The position numbers were made by a program, and so were the translations under genes. Below, one piece after another: positions 10,449 to 19,262 of a DNA stretch of 64,000 bases; within the stretch, counting starts at the first letter, position 1; every line of letters starts with the position of its first letter. The DNA is from Bradyrhizobium jicamae (GTDB taxonomy: Bacteria > Pseudomonadota > Alphaproteobacteria > Rhizobiales > Xanthobacteraceae): assembly GCF_018130695.1 (NCBI RefSeq), contig NZ_JAFCJX010000006.1, positions 248,001 to 312,000 on the forward strand, in the 5' to 3' direction. The notes under the pieces were generated by a model, which had not been told where the DNA came from, ran no database searches, and was given only the letters and a program-made list of their open reading frames with translations.

Positions 10449-12242
10449 ATGCTTCGCACAACCTTGGCTTCCTCGCGCGCGTTGCGAGTTGGCGTTCTCG
10501 GGCTCATTACCTTCACCACGGCAATACTGATCACTAGCGACAGCGCGGAAGCGCGGCGCTATCGGCATCGCCACTACGCCCGGGCGCATCACAGCCAACC
10601 GGCGCGGGAAAGCTACAGCCCGCAATTCGCCTCGATCATCGTCGACGGCAATTCCGGCGCGGTGCTGCAGGCAACCAGCCCCGACGGTATCAGACATCCC
10701 GCCTCGCTTACCAAGATCATGACGCTCTATCTGCTGTTCGAGCGCCTGGAGTCCGGCAAGATGAAGCTCGACACCGAGATGCCGGTGTCGCAACACGCCG
10801 CCGATCAGGATCCAACCAAGCTGAACCTGCGTGCCGGCCAGACCATTCGCGTCGAGGACGCGATCAAGGGTCTCGTCACCCGCTCCGCCAACGACGCCGC
10901 CGTGGTGATCGCCGAAGCGATCGCCGGCGACGAGGACGACTTCGCGGCGATGATGACGCGCAAGGCGCGCGCGCTCGGCATGTCCAAGACGGTTTACCGC
11001 AACGCCAACGGCCTTCCCAACGACGAGCAGGTCACGACCGCGCGCGACCAGGCCACGCTTGGCCGCGCCATCCAGGAGCGCTTCCCGCGCTACTATCGCT
11101 ATTTCGCGACCTCGACGTTCAACTGGCGTGGCCAGTCGATCCGCAACCACAATCATTTGCTCGGCAATGTCGAGGGCGTGGACGGCATCAAGACCGGCTA
11201 CACCCGCGCCTCCGGCTTCAACCTCGTGACCTCGATGCGCCGCGGCAACCGCCATCTGGTCGGCGTGGTGCTGGGCGGCCGCAGCGGCGGCTCGCGCGAC
11301 GCCATCATGCGCAATCTGCTCGCCGAAAATCTCGAGAAGGGCGCCACCACCCGCACCGTCGCGGCCATCACCGAACGCAATTCGGCTGAAGCCTCGGTCG
11401 CCGTCGCCGAAGCCGAGGCGCCGCGCGCTGCCGAGGCCCCGCAGGTCAGCATGGCCGCCGCCTCCGAGCCCAGCGCCGCCGCGATGCAGGCCGCGCCGCC
11501 GCGTCCGGCCGCCAGGGCCTCGCTGATGGCCGCTGCTGCCGCCGCCCTGCCGCCACCGCCCGCCAAGGTCGAAGCGCAGGCAAAACCCGAGCCCGCCCCG
11601 CTGACATCGGGCGTGATCCAGACCCAGCCGATCGCGGCGATCCCCGGCTCCGCCGAGCCGATGAAGCCGGTCAAGGTGAAGACTGTTCAGGTCAAGGCCG
11701 GCGCGATCAAGCTCGCCGCCGCAGGTCCCGCCCAGCCCGCGATCACCAGCACGATCGCACCGCGCGCCGAGATCGCCGAAACCTCGAGCGCCGTGGTCGC
11801 CAAGGCCACCGAGACCAGCCGCCCCGAGATGCCGCCGCAGCCGGCCAATTTCGGCACCGGCAACGGCATCCTCGGCGTGCTGCCGGCCAACAGCGTCCCC
11901 GCGGCCCCTGCTCCGACCCCGCGCGCGGTCGCCTCGCTTGAAACCACGCCGCGCCCCGAGCCGGTCCAGCAGAAGCCCGCCGCGGCCGCCTCGCATTCCG
12001 GCTGGATCATCCAGGTCGGCGCGCTCGAGAGCGAGAGCGAAGCCAAGCAGCGCATCGATCTCGCCCGCTCCTCCGCCCGCGGCCTGCTCAGCAAGGCCGA
12101 TCCGTTCACCGAGACGGTCGTCGCCAAGGACAATCGCACGCTGTTCCGCGCCCGCTTCGCCGGTCTCGAGCGCGATCAGGCGGAAGCTGCCTGCAAAGCG
12201 CTGAAGCGCGCCGACATCTCCTGCATCACGGTTCGTAACTGA
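10449..12242 (+). CDS. D-alanyl-D-alanine carboxypeptidase with SPOR domain
   Basis: A 597-residue secreted peptidoglycan enzyme. A signal peptide (about residues 1-35) is followed by a PBP5-type serine peptidase domain carrying all three active-site motifs: SLTK (about residues 86-89), SAN (about 145) and KTG (about 250). A long Ala/Pro-rich linker of roughly 200 residues leads to a C-terminal SPOR domain (about residues 515-597, SGWIIQVGALESESEAKQRI) that binds denuded septal glycan. Expected role: trimming of the pentapeptide terminal D-Ala at the division site. The length is greater than the usual 400 residues because of the linker and SPOR. No C-terminal amphipathic anchor is seen. A strong terminator follows. 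Confidence 0.95.
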   Translation: MLRTTLASSRALRVGVLGLITFTTAILITSDSAEARRYRHRHYARAHHSQPARESYSPQFASIIVDGNSGAVLQATSPDGIRHPASLTKIMTLYLLFERLESGKMKLDTEMPVSQHAADQDPTKLNLRAGQTIRVEDAIKGLVTRSANDAAVVIAEAIAGDEDDFAAMMTRKARALGMSKTVYRNANGLPNDEQVTTARDQATLGRAIQERFPRYYRYFATSTFNWRGQSIRNHNHLLGNVEGVDGIKTGYTRASGFNLVTSMRRGNRHLVGVVLGGRSGGSRDAIMRNLLAENLEKGATTRTVAAITERNSAEASVAVAEAEAPRAAEAPQVSMAAASEPSAAAMQAAPPRPAARASLMAAAAAALPPPPAKVEAQAKPEPAPLTSGVIQTQPIAAIPGSAEPMKPVKVKTVQVKAGAIKLAAAGPAQPAITSTIAPRAEIAETSSAVVAKATETSRPEMPPQPANFGTGNGILGVLPANSVPAAPAPTPRAVASLETTPRPEPVQQKPAAAASHSGWIIQVGALESESEAKQRIDLARSSARGLLSKADPFTETVVAKDNRTLFRARFAGLERDQAEAACKALKRADISCITVRN

Positions 12243-12267
12243 TCCAACGCCTTATCGTTGAAATCAC

Positions 12268-12297
12268 AAGGCCGGCGCCGCAAGCGCCGGCCTTGTT
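12268..12297 (+). terminator. Intrinsic terminator of the carboxypeptidase gene
   Basis: An 11-bp perfect stem AAGGCCGGCGC/GCGCCGGCCTT (12268-12278 with 12284-12294) with a 5-base loop, 25 bases after the stop, followed by TTGTTGCTTT. Confidence 0.85.
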
Positions 12298-12520
12298 GCT
12301 TTCGGCACACACTCAAGAACGTGATGCAGGGATTGCCGTGTGCGGAACCCGCGCAAACTTCTCGTCAAGAATTTACGGTTAAGTTTTGGAGAATGAAGGA
12401 TCGACCACGCCGGACAACGGCTGGCGACCGTACATGATCCGCAGAAGACGGATCGGGGCATCACTCGGAGAATGACAGCAGCAGCTCTCGGCTTGTGGCG
12501 TCAGGTAGCGTTGCCGGAGT

Positions 12521-13243
12521 TTAGAGATGCGTGCGAAGCAGAGTATCCTTGGCCTCGTTTACACGGGCAGCGAGGTACGTCGACCCCCCCTGGTCGGGAT
12601 GCAGTTTCTTCATGAGGGCGCGGTGGGCCCGACTGATGTCGTCGCGCGACGCCCCCGGCTGCAGGCCAAGGATCTGATAGGCCTCCTCGTCCGTCATTTT
12701 GCTCCCCGTCGCCGGGCGACGGTGCCCCCCTGTCCCGTTGCCCTGCTGGTTGTGACGCCACGCGGGAAACCGGCGGTCCAGATAGCTTTCAAGTAACGCC
12801 ACGCTCTCGGCATCGAAGCTCGGTGCCATCGCCAGCAGCTGCGGCAGGTCGAACTCGTCGAGCATGCGGCCCGCCTGCGGGCCGTCGACGATCTGGCCGC
12901 GCAACTGGCCGCTATTGTGATCCAGGCTCATATCGAGATATTGCGAGCGCACCCGCGAGCTCTGTCCCTGCGTGCGCTGGCTGCCGCCGAAGATGCCGCC
13001 GAGATTGGGAAAGCCCGTGCTGCCGAACGGCGACCAGCCGAGCAGCCCGGCGCCGAAAATCCCGAGCGGGATCGCAACCGCAAGCTCGCCCCTGATGCCG
13101 GTGAAGGCCGCCACCGCCAGCGAGATCACGCCGCCCACGATCTTGATGGTGCGCGCGAGCACGGCCGGGTTGGCCGCACGAAACATCTGCAGCAGCGAGT
13201 AGAGAACGATAACGGCGACGATGCCGGCGATCAGGGTAGGCAT
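12521..13243 (-). CDS. Membrane-anchored J-domain (DnaJ-like) protein
   Basis: A 240-residue protein. The N-terminus holds one hydrophobic helix (about residues 3-20) and a second Gly/Ala-rich hydrophobic region (about 35-70). The middle is polar, and the C-terminus is a J domain (about residues 183-240) with EEAYQILGLQPGASRDDISR, the essential HPD in KKLHPDQGG, and the helix IV end. The layout resembles Pam18/TIM14-like and DjlA-like membrane J proteins. It would stimulate DnaK ATPase at the membrane. It lies 62 bases downstream of a vWA gene on the same strand, so the two probably form an operon. No Shine-Dalgarno is obvious at the ATG. Confidence 0.88.
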   Translation of the reverse strand: MPTLIAGIVAVIVLYSLLQMFRAANPAVLARTIKIVGGVISLAVAAFTGIRGELAVAIPLGIFGAGLLGWSPFGSTGFPNLGGIFGGSQRTQGQSSRVRSQYLDMSLDHNSGQLRGQIVDGPQAGRMLDEFDLPQLLAMAPSFDAESVALLESYLDRRFPAWRHNQQGNGTGGHRRPATGSKMTDEEAYQILGLQPGASRDDISRAHRALMKKLHPDQGGSTYLAARVNEAKDTLLRTHL

Positions 13244-13305
13244 GCCGGCAATATAGGCCGCGCGCGAAAAGCATGCGAGCCCTTCGCCTCACCGCGTCAC
13301 GACGA

Positions 13306-14034
13306 TCACTTCATCTGGCCGATCAGCCTGGCCGCGCCGCTCGCGCTCCTGGACAGCTTCAGCAGCGCCTCGCGGCCGCCGGCGGCATAGGCCGCCGCCG
13401 CGCGCAGGAGGTCGCGGAGCTGTGCGGCGGCGCCCGGATCGAACTTGCACCAGGCGCCGCCGGTCAGGCGCGCGATCTCGCGGAACGCCTGCTCGGCTGT
13501 GGCGTCGCCGCCCTCCTGGAACATGAACACGGGCACCTTGAGCATGCCGAGCTCGCCGGCCTTGGCGCAGAGCTCGTCGACCTTCTCTTCCATCGCGTCG
13601 CCGACGAACACGACGGCGCGCACGCCGGAGGCGACCGCCTCGCGGCGCGCCTCGGACAGCACCTTGCCGATCTGGGTGTCGCCGCCGCGGCAATCGATCT
13701 TGCTCATCAGCCTGGCCAGCTCCGCGCTGTCGGAAATCCATCCCGTCGCGCGGCACTCGTTGAAGCCGCGATAGTAGACCAGGCGGATGTCGAGGCTGCC
13801 GATCGCACCCGCCTCGCGAAACATGTCGGCCTGCAGCTTGCACGCCATGTCCCAGGTCGGCTGCCGGCTCATGGTGGCGTCGAGCGCGAACACAAGGCGG
13901 CCGCGCGCGCCCTCGCGATGCGGCGACATCTGATGCGCCCTGGCGACAAAGGCCGCAATGTCGTCGGCGCTGGATTGCTGCGCTTCGGGCAGCCTGTCGT
14001 CGGCAGATTTCGACTTGGTGGGTTCGCCGGCCAT
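13306..14034 (-). CDS. vWA domain protein
   Basis: A 242-residue soluble protein, no signal peptide. The vWA fold begins at about residue 45 with RGRLVFALDATMSRQPTWD, a D-x-T-x-S MIDAS motif. It continues with IRLVYYRGFNECRATGW, the TQIGKVL threonine and VVFVGDAMEE. The C-terminal 50 residues include helices rich in Ala. The role is unknown. The metal-binding site looks intact, so a protein-binding, adaptor-type function is likely. It is the first gene of a probable pair with a membrane J protein, which suggests a link to chaperone recruitment; that is inference. Confidence 0.85.
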   Translation of the reverse strand: MAGEPTKSKSADDRLPEAQQSSADDIAAFVARAHQMSPHREGARGRLVFALDATMSRQPTWDMACKLQADMFREAGAIGSLDIRLVYYRGFNECRATGWISDSAELARLMSKIDCRGGDTQIGKVLSEARREAVASGVRAVVFVGDAMEEKVDELCAKAGELGMLKVPVFMFQEGGDATAEQAFREIARLTGGAWCKFDPGAAAQLRDLLRAAAAYAAGGREALLKLSRSASGAARLIGQMK

Positions 14035-14140
14035 CAGCGCTTGCTCCCTGCAGCAAGCTCTATGTGGGCCGTCATCGTGGGCCGGTCAATGTGGAGCGGT
14101 CAATGCGACCATCGCCAGCCTGCGAGCCGGCGGCGCGGCG

Positions 14141-15061
14141 TCAGTTGGTGATCGCCGACGGATCCTTCTCGGTCTTCTTGACGCTCTTGTCCTTGGCCTT
14201 GGTCTTCTCGACCGGAACGTAGAGCGAGACCGGGCCGGGCTCGAGGACCTTCGGCGGCGCGGCACGCGTGTCGACCGGCGCGACATCGCTGTCGGTGTCG
14301 GCCAGGAATTTATCGAGCATGGCCTGGATCGAGTTCTTGGCCTCGTCCGGACCGGTGTCGCGCATGTCGTTGTGCTGGAAGCCGGTGTTCACCACCGTGA
14401 TGCCGGCCTTCTCGCACTGCTCGTCGTCAGGCACGACGCCCGGATCAGGCTTGAACTGCGTGTCCTTTGAGCGGAACGACAGGATCTTGAACTTGCCGTC
14501 GGTCATGAAGGGCACGCGCAGATTGTCGAGCGTCACGACCTTCTTGATCTCGTCCGGATACTGCTTGGCGAAATACATCGAGATGTCGCCGCCCATCGAA
14601 TGCCCGACCATGGTCACCTTGCTGTAGTCGGCGTTCGGCTGGACCTTCTTCATCTCCTCGATGGCGAATTTGATGTTGGTGATGCCGCGCTGAATCTGCG
14701 GCAGGCGGCCGACATAGAGCTCACCAACCTTGGTCACCATCGGCGCATCGGTCGGCAGGTCGTGCTGGATGCTGACGGCAAGATAGCCGCGCGCCGCGAA
14801 CACGTTCGCGAGGAATGAGTATTCGGTGAACTTGACGGTGTTGCCGTGATTGAGGATCGCAACCGGCAGCGTGATCATGCCGGCATTGGCCTGCAGCTCC
14901 TTGTCGAAGCGCACGGCGACGTCGACTGCGACCGGACGGTTGTCGCGCGACGGATCCTTGAACGTGATCGTCTCATGACGGATCGCCCACTTGCTCGCGG
15001 TAACGTACGCGACCGTGAACACCACGGAGAGCGAGAGCAGAACGGTAATTCCACGCTTCAT
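14141..15061 (-). CDS. Secreted alpha/beta hydrolase
   Basis: A 306-residue protein with an N-terminal signal anchor (about residues 3-24). The lipase/esterase nucleophile elbow GHSMGG lies near residue 150. A possible oxyanion-hole region is LPVAILNHGNT, and a late His in GFQHNDMRD may complete the triad. The C-terminal 50 residues are a Lys/Pro-rich tail. The ATG at 15061 has GAGG eight bases upstream. It resembles dienelactone hydrolase/PAF-acetylhydrolase-type enzymes; the substrate is unknown. It is a stand-alone gene, and a TGC palindrome like that of the phasin promoter lies about 130 bases upstream. Confidence 0.85.
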   Translation of the reverse strand: MKRGITVLLSLSVVFTVAYVTASKWAIRHETITFKDPSRDNRPVAVDVAVRFDKELQANAGMITLPVAILNHGNTVKFTEYSFLANVFAARGYLAVSIQHDLPTDAPMVTKVGELYVGRLPQIQRGITNIKFAIEEMKKVQPNADYSKVTMVGHSMGGDISMYFAKQYPDEIKKVVTLDNLRVPFMTDGKFKILSFRSKDTQFKPDPGVVPDDEQCEKAGITVVNTGFQHNDMRDTGPDEAKNSIQAMLDKFLADTDSDVAPVDTRAAPPKVLEPGPVSLYVPVEKTKAKDKSVKKTEKDPSAITN

Positions 15062-15518
15062 GACGTCCTCAAGGGTGCCCACCTGCAAGGGCATTATTCT
15101 TGGCCGGAGACTCTTCGGTCGCCTTGTTCAGCATATATGTCACGGTTGCGTGACAGGAAGTCTAAATGTTGTGATTTCGCAGCCTGATCATTGTGCGTTG
15201 CACCTAGACCTTGGGCAGATCCTCCTAAGTTCCGGAAAAATCGACCTTCCTGAGCTTACGACGCGACCGCTCAAGCTTCGGTTCGGTGATCAATTAAAAG
15301 TCGAGGGAAAACCCTGTTCACCCCCGAATTGTTCCCGCATCTTGGCGGTGATATGGCCAAAATCACCGCAAGATTACGGAATTCCGACCGGGGACCTGAT
15401 CGCGCTAGGCGGCGGTTCTTTGTTGGGGGCAACTCGCATGCCCGTAATCAGCGGGCTGGGGCTCGCTCGCCGGTAGTGTGGTAAGGCCCCCCTGCCCGGG
15501 TGAACCTCTTGCAGTTCA
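15062..15518. other. Intergenic region between hydrolase and Xre gene
   Basis: No gene was recognised in 457 bases. It holds the upstream region of the hydrolase with a TTGTGCG-T-TGCAC element at 15191-15203. The 3' half, after the Xre gene stop, contains nothing I can support. Confidence 0.5.
15191..15203. promoter_or_regulatory. TGC palindrome upstream of hydrolase gene
   Basis: TTGTGCG-T-TGCAC, centred about 135 bases before the hydrolase start, matches 12 of 13 positions of the phasin-upstream 10142-10154 element. Functional relevance at this distance is uncertain. Confidence 0.35.
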
Positions 15519-15857
15519 TCACAAGATTGCCTCGATACCCTTTCGGCGGATCACATCGAGCAGCACCAATGCAGGGCCGCTCGGCCGCTTGGCGCCGCGC
15601 TCAAGCTGCGACACATACCCAACGGTCAAGTTGAGATAGTGCGCAAAGACCGCCTGACTGAGGTTTGCCTTTTCCCGCATGGCACGGATTTGCTTTGGAG
15701 TGACAGCCTTCGCAGTCGCCCGTTCGGGACCGCCGAGGTGACGCATGGTGATTTTTTCATAGGCGGCATCGTCCATGATTCCGACCTCATGCATCCCCTC
15801 CGCCATTTGCAGCAGTTCCTTAGTCAGGCGCGTATTCGTCTTAGTCTTTTTTGCCAT
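15519..15857 (-). CDS. Xre-family antitoxin of a RelE-type TA pair
   Basis: A 112-residue protein with a C-terminal HTH (TPKQIRAMREKANLSQAVFA, then LTVGYVSQLERGAKRPSG) and LLDVIRRKGI at the end, as in HigA/YgiT-associated Xre antitoxins. The N-terminal 50 residues should wrap the toxin. Its ATG (15857) overlaps the toxin gene by 17 bases, so the two are translationally coupled. It represses its own operon, by analogy with the family. Confidence 0.85.
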   Translation of the reverse strand: MAKKTKTNTRLTKELLQMAEGMHEVGIMDDAAYEKITMRHLGGPERATAKAVTPKQIRAMREKANLSQAVFAHYLNLTVGYVSQLERGAKRPSGPALVLLDVIRRKGIEAIL

Positions 15858-16221
15858 CGTGTACCTCGATCAAAAGTCCTGCCTCGACCGCACCCGCGAT
15901 CTTCTGCTCGTCGGCCTCCAGCCACATGCCAGCTGCTTCACGTAGCGTTCTCAGTTGAGTCGGATCGATGTTGCCCAAATCGTTCTTTGCAAAGCCGAAC
16001 AGGAAGATTGCGCGTTGGCTCGAACGAAGCGCGATCAACATGCGGTAGCCACCACTCTTGCCCTGTCCCTCGCGAGCAACCCGTTGCTTGATCAGACCGG
16101 AGCCCAATTCGGCGTCCACGAGACCGCGCATGGCCCGAGCAATCGCCTCGATCAGGTTCCCGTCGGTGATCCGCTCGCGTTTCGCGAATTGAGCGACCTT
16201 TTTGAGTTTATATATCCGCAA
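15841..16221 (-). CDS. RelE/HigB-like toxin (type II TA, COG4737-like)
   Basis: A 126-residue basic protein of the RelE/ParE superfamily subgroup in which the toxin precedes an Xre antitoxin. Typical motifs are seen: LKKVAQFAKRERITD near the N-terminus, then VAREGQGKSGGYRMLIALR and AIFLFGFAKNDLGNI. The family acts as ribosome-dependent mRNA interferase. The only in-frame start compatible with this length is TTG at 16221, with GGGTGA about two bases upstream; this weak start would keep toxin synthesis low. The terminal 25 residues exceed the usual family length. Together with the downstream gene it forms a complete module. Confidence 0.82.
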   Translation of the reverse strand: MRIYKLKKVAQFAKRERITDGNLIEAIARAMRGLVDAELGSGLIKQRVAREGQGKSGGYRMLIALRSSQRAIFLFGFAKNDLGNIDPTQLRTLREAAGMWLEADEQKIAGAVEAGLLIEVHDGKKD

Positions 16222-16335
16222 GCATCACCCGCACCTCGAACTATAGTTCTATGAACTACGACCTTCAAGAACCGATCGAGAAATTTGAACTGAGACGCAG
16301 GGGGGTATTGGCTGGAATAGCCGGCTCGTCGCGCC

Positions 16336-17259
16336 TTAGCTGCCGAGGATGTCGTGGACTTCGAGCGGCTTGTCGACCTGGTTGAACCACTCGGCGCGGT
16401 TGGCGGCGCGGCGGCGGCCGCGCTCGTCGAGCGGCAGCTTGAGCTGGCGCAGGAGGCTCGTCACCTCCTCGCGCGCGGTGACGTGGCCCATGCTCGGCCG
16501 GGTCCCGAGGGTGGCCTCGTCGATGTCGTCGAGCGCGGTCAGGCCGCGCGGGAAGAATTCGCGGTAGACCACGCGCTCGGCAAAGCCGTCGACCGAACGG
16601 AAGCCGAGCCGCAGCGACAGCTGCTTCAGCCCGTCGGCGACCAGCTGCTTGTTGCGCGAGCCGAGCATCGAGAGGCGGTTGCGCACCACGATCCAGTCGG
16701 TGCTGGCGCCGTCGAGCTGGCGGCGCTTGCGCCTGGCTTCGCGCACCATCTCAGAGTAGTGGCTTTCGCCCGTGACCGCATAGGTCGCGGGATCGACGGT
16801 GCCGAGCACGTCGAAGTCGAGGAAGCTGTCGTTGATCGGCGTCACCAACGTGTCGGCCATCGAGTGCGCCAGCCGCATCAGATAGCTGTCGGAGCCCGGG
16901 GTATCGATCACGATGAAGTCGAAGGTGCGCTCGACGGCGGCGACCGCTTCCATGAACTGCTGGAACTCGGCGTTCTCATTGTCCGCGATCTGCATCGTCT
17001 CGCCGTATTTGATGCAGGTGTGGACGGGGAGCTCGAGATCGATCCCGGTGCGGCGCGCCCAGGCGCGGCGGTTGGCGATGTAGCGGGTGAAGCTTTGCTG
17101 GCGGCAGTCGAGGTCGATGGAGGCGACACGCTGGCCGGCCTTCAAAAGCGCGACAGCAATGTGCAGGGCGGTGGTGGACTTGCCCGAACCGCCCTTCTCG
17201 TTGCCCAGCACGACAACATGTGCAGAGCCGGATTGACCCTGACTAGCCTGCACCAACAT
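16336..17259 (-). CDS. mipZ: Division-plane positioning ATPase MipZ
   Basis: A 307-residue ParA/MinD-family ATPase. The deviant Walker A is GNEKGGSGKSTTALHIAVAL (residues 18-37), Walker A' is ASIDLDCRQQSFTRY, and Walker B-like FIVIDTPGSDSYLMR follows. The length and the C-terminal NRAEWFNQ region match alphaproteobacterial MipZ, not plasmid ParA. MipZ forms ATP-dependent dimers on DNA, is organised by ParB at the poles and inhibits FtsZ assembly. It is divergent from panC, as in several Bradyrhizobiaceae. The intergenic region of 252 bases should contain both promoters. Confidence 0.96.
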   Translation of the reverse strand: MLVQASQGQSGSAHVVVLGNEKGGSGKSTTALHIAVALLKAGQRVASIDLDCRQQSFTRYIANRRAWARRTGIDLELPVHTCIKYGETMQIADNENAEFQQFMEAVAAVERTFDFIVIDTPGSDSYLMRLAHSMADTLVTPINDSFLDFDVLGTVDPATYAVTGESHYSEMVREARRKRRQLDGASTDWIVVRNRLSMLGSRNKQLVADGLKQLSLRLGFRSVDGFAERVVYREFFPRGLTALDDIDEATLGTRPSMGHVTAREEVTSLLRQLKLPLDERGRRRAANRAEWFNQVDKPLEVHDILGS

Positions 17260-17511
17260 GATTCAAACCCCCACCAATATCTTCAAATCGCGCAAGGCTT
17301 CGGTCAAGTGAATTGCATCACGCGACGACGAAATCGATAGGCGTCCGCCTTAATCATGAATCGCTGCGAGGAAAACGCGCACCGTTCGGCAACATCCCGC
17401 CAAACTTCACCCGCATGTCTGCGGCCGTTAAGCAATTAACGGTTCGCGCTGCCCACGCCGGCAGCACTGCATCACCAGGCAAACTCCCGCCACTCCCCCG
17501 AAGGATCCCCG

Positions 17512-18363
17512 ATGCCCCGCACCCCCATGGTCGTCCGCACCGTCCCTGCCCTGCGTCGCGCCGTTGACGGCTTGCGCGCCCGGAAAGCCACGGTTGCGCT
17601 GGTGCCAACCATGGGAGCGCTCCATGACGGCCATGTGTCGCTGGTCCGCATCGCCCGGCGCCGTGCCCGGAAAGTCGTCGTCTCGATCTTCGTCAACCCG
17701 ACGCAATTCGCTCCGACGGAAGATTTCGGCTCCTATCCCCGCACCTGGAAGGCCGACGTCGAAAAGCTCACCGCCGAAGGTGTCGAGCTGATCTGGTATC
17801 CCGAGCTGAAGGCGATGTATCCGGACGGCTTTGCCACGAAGATCGTCCCGGAAGGGCCGGCGACGGTCGGGCTGGAGGATCGCTTCCGGCCGCATTTCTT
17901 CGGCGGGGTCGCGACCGTGGTGGCAAAGCTGTTCACGCAGGTCCGCCCCGATGTTGCGATCTTCGGCGAGAAGGACTTCCAGCAGTTGCGGGTGGTGACG
18001 CAGATGGCCCGCGATCTCGATCTCGGCGTCAAGGTGATCGGCTCGCGCACGGTGCGCGAGCGCGATGGGCTCGCGATGTCCTCGCGCAACGTCTATTTGT
18101 CGGCGGACGAGCGCAAGGTGGCGCCCGAGCTGCACCGGGCCATGAAGGAGAGCGCCCGCCGCCTCCGCGAGGGCGCCGACGTCCGCAGCGCGATCGCCGC
18201 CGGCGAGACGATCATCAAGCAGGCCGGCTTCGACCTCGACTATCTCGATGTCCGCCACGCCGAGACGCTGCAGCCGATCGCCGCGCTGAAGGACGGCCCG
18301 ATGCGGATATTGGTCGCCGCAAGGCTCGGCACCACGCGGCTGATCGACAATATCGCCGTCTAG
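17512..18363 (+). CDS. panC: Pantoate-beta-alanine ligase
   Basis: A 283-residue pantothenate synthetase (EC 6.3.2.1), of normal length. It carries the HIGH-like motif [37 protein letters not shown], the [13 protein letters not shown] loop, [12 protein letters not shown] and the KMSKS-like MSSRNVYLS. It condenses pantoate and beta-alanine with ATP in the cytoplasm, the last step of vitamin B5 synthesis. The start has AAGGATC nearby. panB is not in the window. Confidence 0.97.
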   Translation: MPRTPMVVRTVPALRRAVDGLRARKATVALVPTMGALHDGHVSLVRIARRRARKVVVSIFVNPTQFAPTEDFGSYPRTWKADVEKLTAEGVELIWYPELKAMYPDGFATKIVPEGPATVGLEDRFRPHFFGGVATVVAKLFTQVRPDVAIFGEKDFQQLRVVTQMARDLDLGVKVIGSRTVRERDGLAMSSRNVYLSADERKVAPELHRAMKESARRLREGADVRSAIAAGETIIKQAGFDLDYLDVRHAETLQPIAALKDGPMRILVAARLGTTRLIDNIAV

Positions 18364-18421
18364 GTTGCGCTTGCATCAATGCACCGCTTGTGAATGATCG
18401 CGGTATCGGCGGAGAGGTGCG

Positions 18422-19183
18422 ATGGGCGGTCGATTGGGACGCGTTGTTCTCGGCGGGCTGTTGATGCTGGCGGCGGCCGGCCATGCGCAGGCACAAGCGC
18501 CGGAGCGGCCTGCGATCGGCGGCATCGGGTCGGCTGCGGATGCGATGATCTTCTATGTCGCCCACGGGCCGGCGGATGCCTGCGGACCCGGCTGCTCGGA
18601 CTGGATCGCCGCCGAAGGCACCGTGCAGTTCGACACCTTCAAGCGGCTGATCAACATTCTCGACCGGCAGGCGGGGCGGAAGCTTCCTGTGGTGATCAAC
18701 GCCAGAGGCCAGTCCAGCTTCAACGTCGCGGCCAGCCTTGGCCGGATCCTGCGCGATCGCGGCATCGACGCGAGGGCCGGGATCACCGAGGTCGAGGCCT
18801 GCAAGGGAAAATCCGAGGCCGAGTGCTTTGCGCTCAAGCGCCCCGGCGGGCCGCTCGATGCCAGGGAAGAGGTGTCGGGAGTGGTCTGTGACTTCGCCTG
18901 TGTGCTGATGCTGGCGGGCGGCGTGCATCGCAGCCTGCCGGCGGACAGCCATGTGGTGGTGACCGGCATGTCGATCCGCAACCGTCTGGCGCCGAACGTC
19001 TCCGAGGAACGCCGCGTCGGCCTCACCGCGCTCTACAGCAAGCAGTTCCGGATGTACCTGCACGACATGGGCGTCGACGAAACACTGATCGACATCATGG
19101 AACAGAGCTCCGCGGACCACAATTACGTCGAGCTGCCGCCTTCCGACTGGGCGCGGCTGCATCTCGTGACGCCGCCGATCTAG
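18422..19183 (+). CDS. Secreted protein, ClpP-like fold candidate (COG3904-like)
   Basis: A 253-residue protein with a signal peptide ending near AHAQAQA (about residue 25) and four or more cysteines in the mature part (ADACGPGCSDW, EACKGKSEAEC, VVCDFACVL), which suggests periplasmic disulfides. The order (a strand leading to AAEGTVQFDTF, then KLPVVINARGQSS with small residues, then CDFACVLMLAGGVHRSLP) resembles the ClpP/crotonase-like fold of COG3904 periplasmic proteins, where the second block would carry a serine and the third a His. This assignment is by impression only. GGAGAGG lies four bases before the ATG. It follows panC by 58 bases and may be cotranscribed. Confidence 0.72.
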   Translation: MGGRLGRVVLGGLLMLAAAGHAQAQAPERPAIGGIGSAADAMIFYVAHGPADACGPGCSDWIAAEGTVQFDTFKRLINILDRQAGRKLPVVINARGQSSFNVAASLGRILRDRGIDARAGITEVEACKGKSEAECFALKRPGGPLDAREEVSGVVCDFACVLMLAGGVHRSLPADSHVVVTGMSIRNRLAPNVSEERRVGLTALYSKQFRMYLHDMGVDETLIDIMEQSSADHNYVELPPSDWARLHLVTPPI

Positions 19184-19262
19184 CCTCGCTGGGAGAATTA
19201 TACACTTAGCAGGCACGTGTGCCTCATGGATAAGGCGTGCGTCATACCTGTCAGGTATATCG

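Noticed and set aside
10212..11996. A 594-codon minus-strand frame opposite the carboxypeptidase gene
   Set aside because: Antisense to an intact PBP5-type enzyme; the sequence is Gly/Arg-rich repeats from inverted codon bias.
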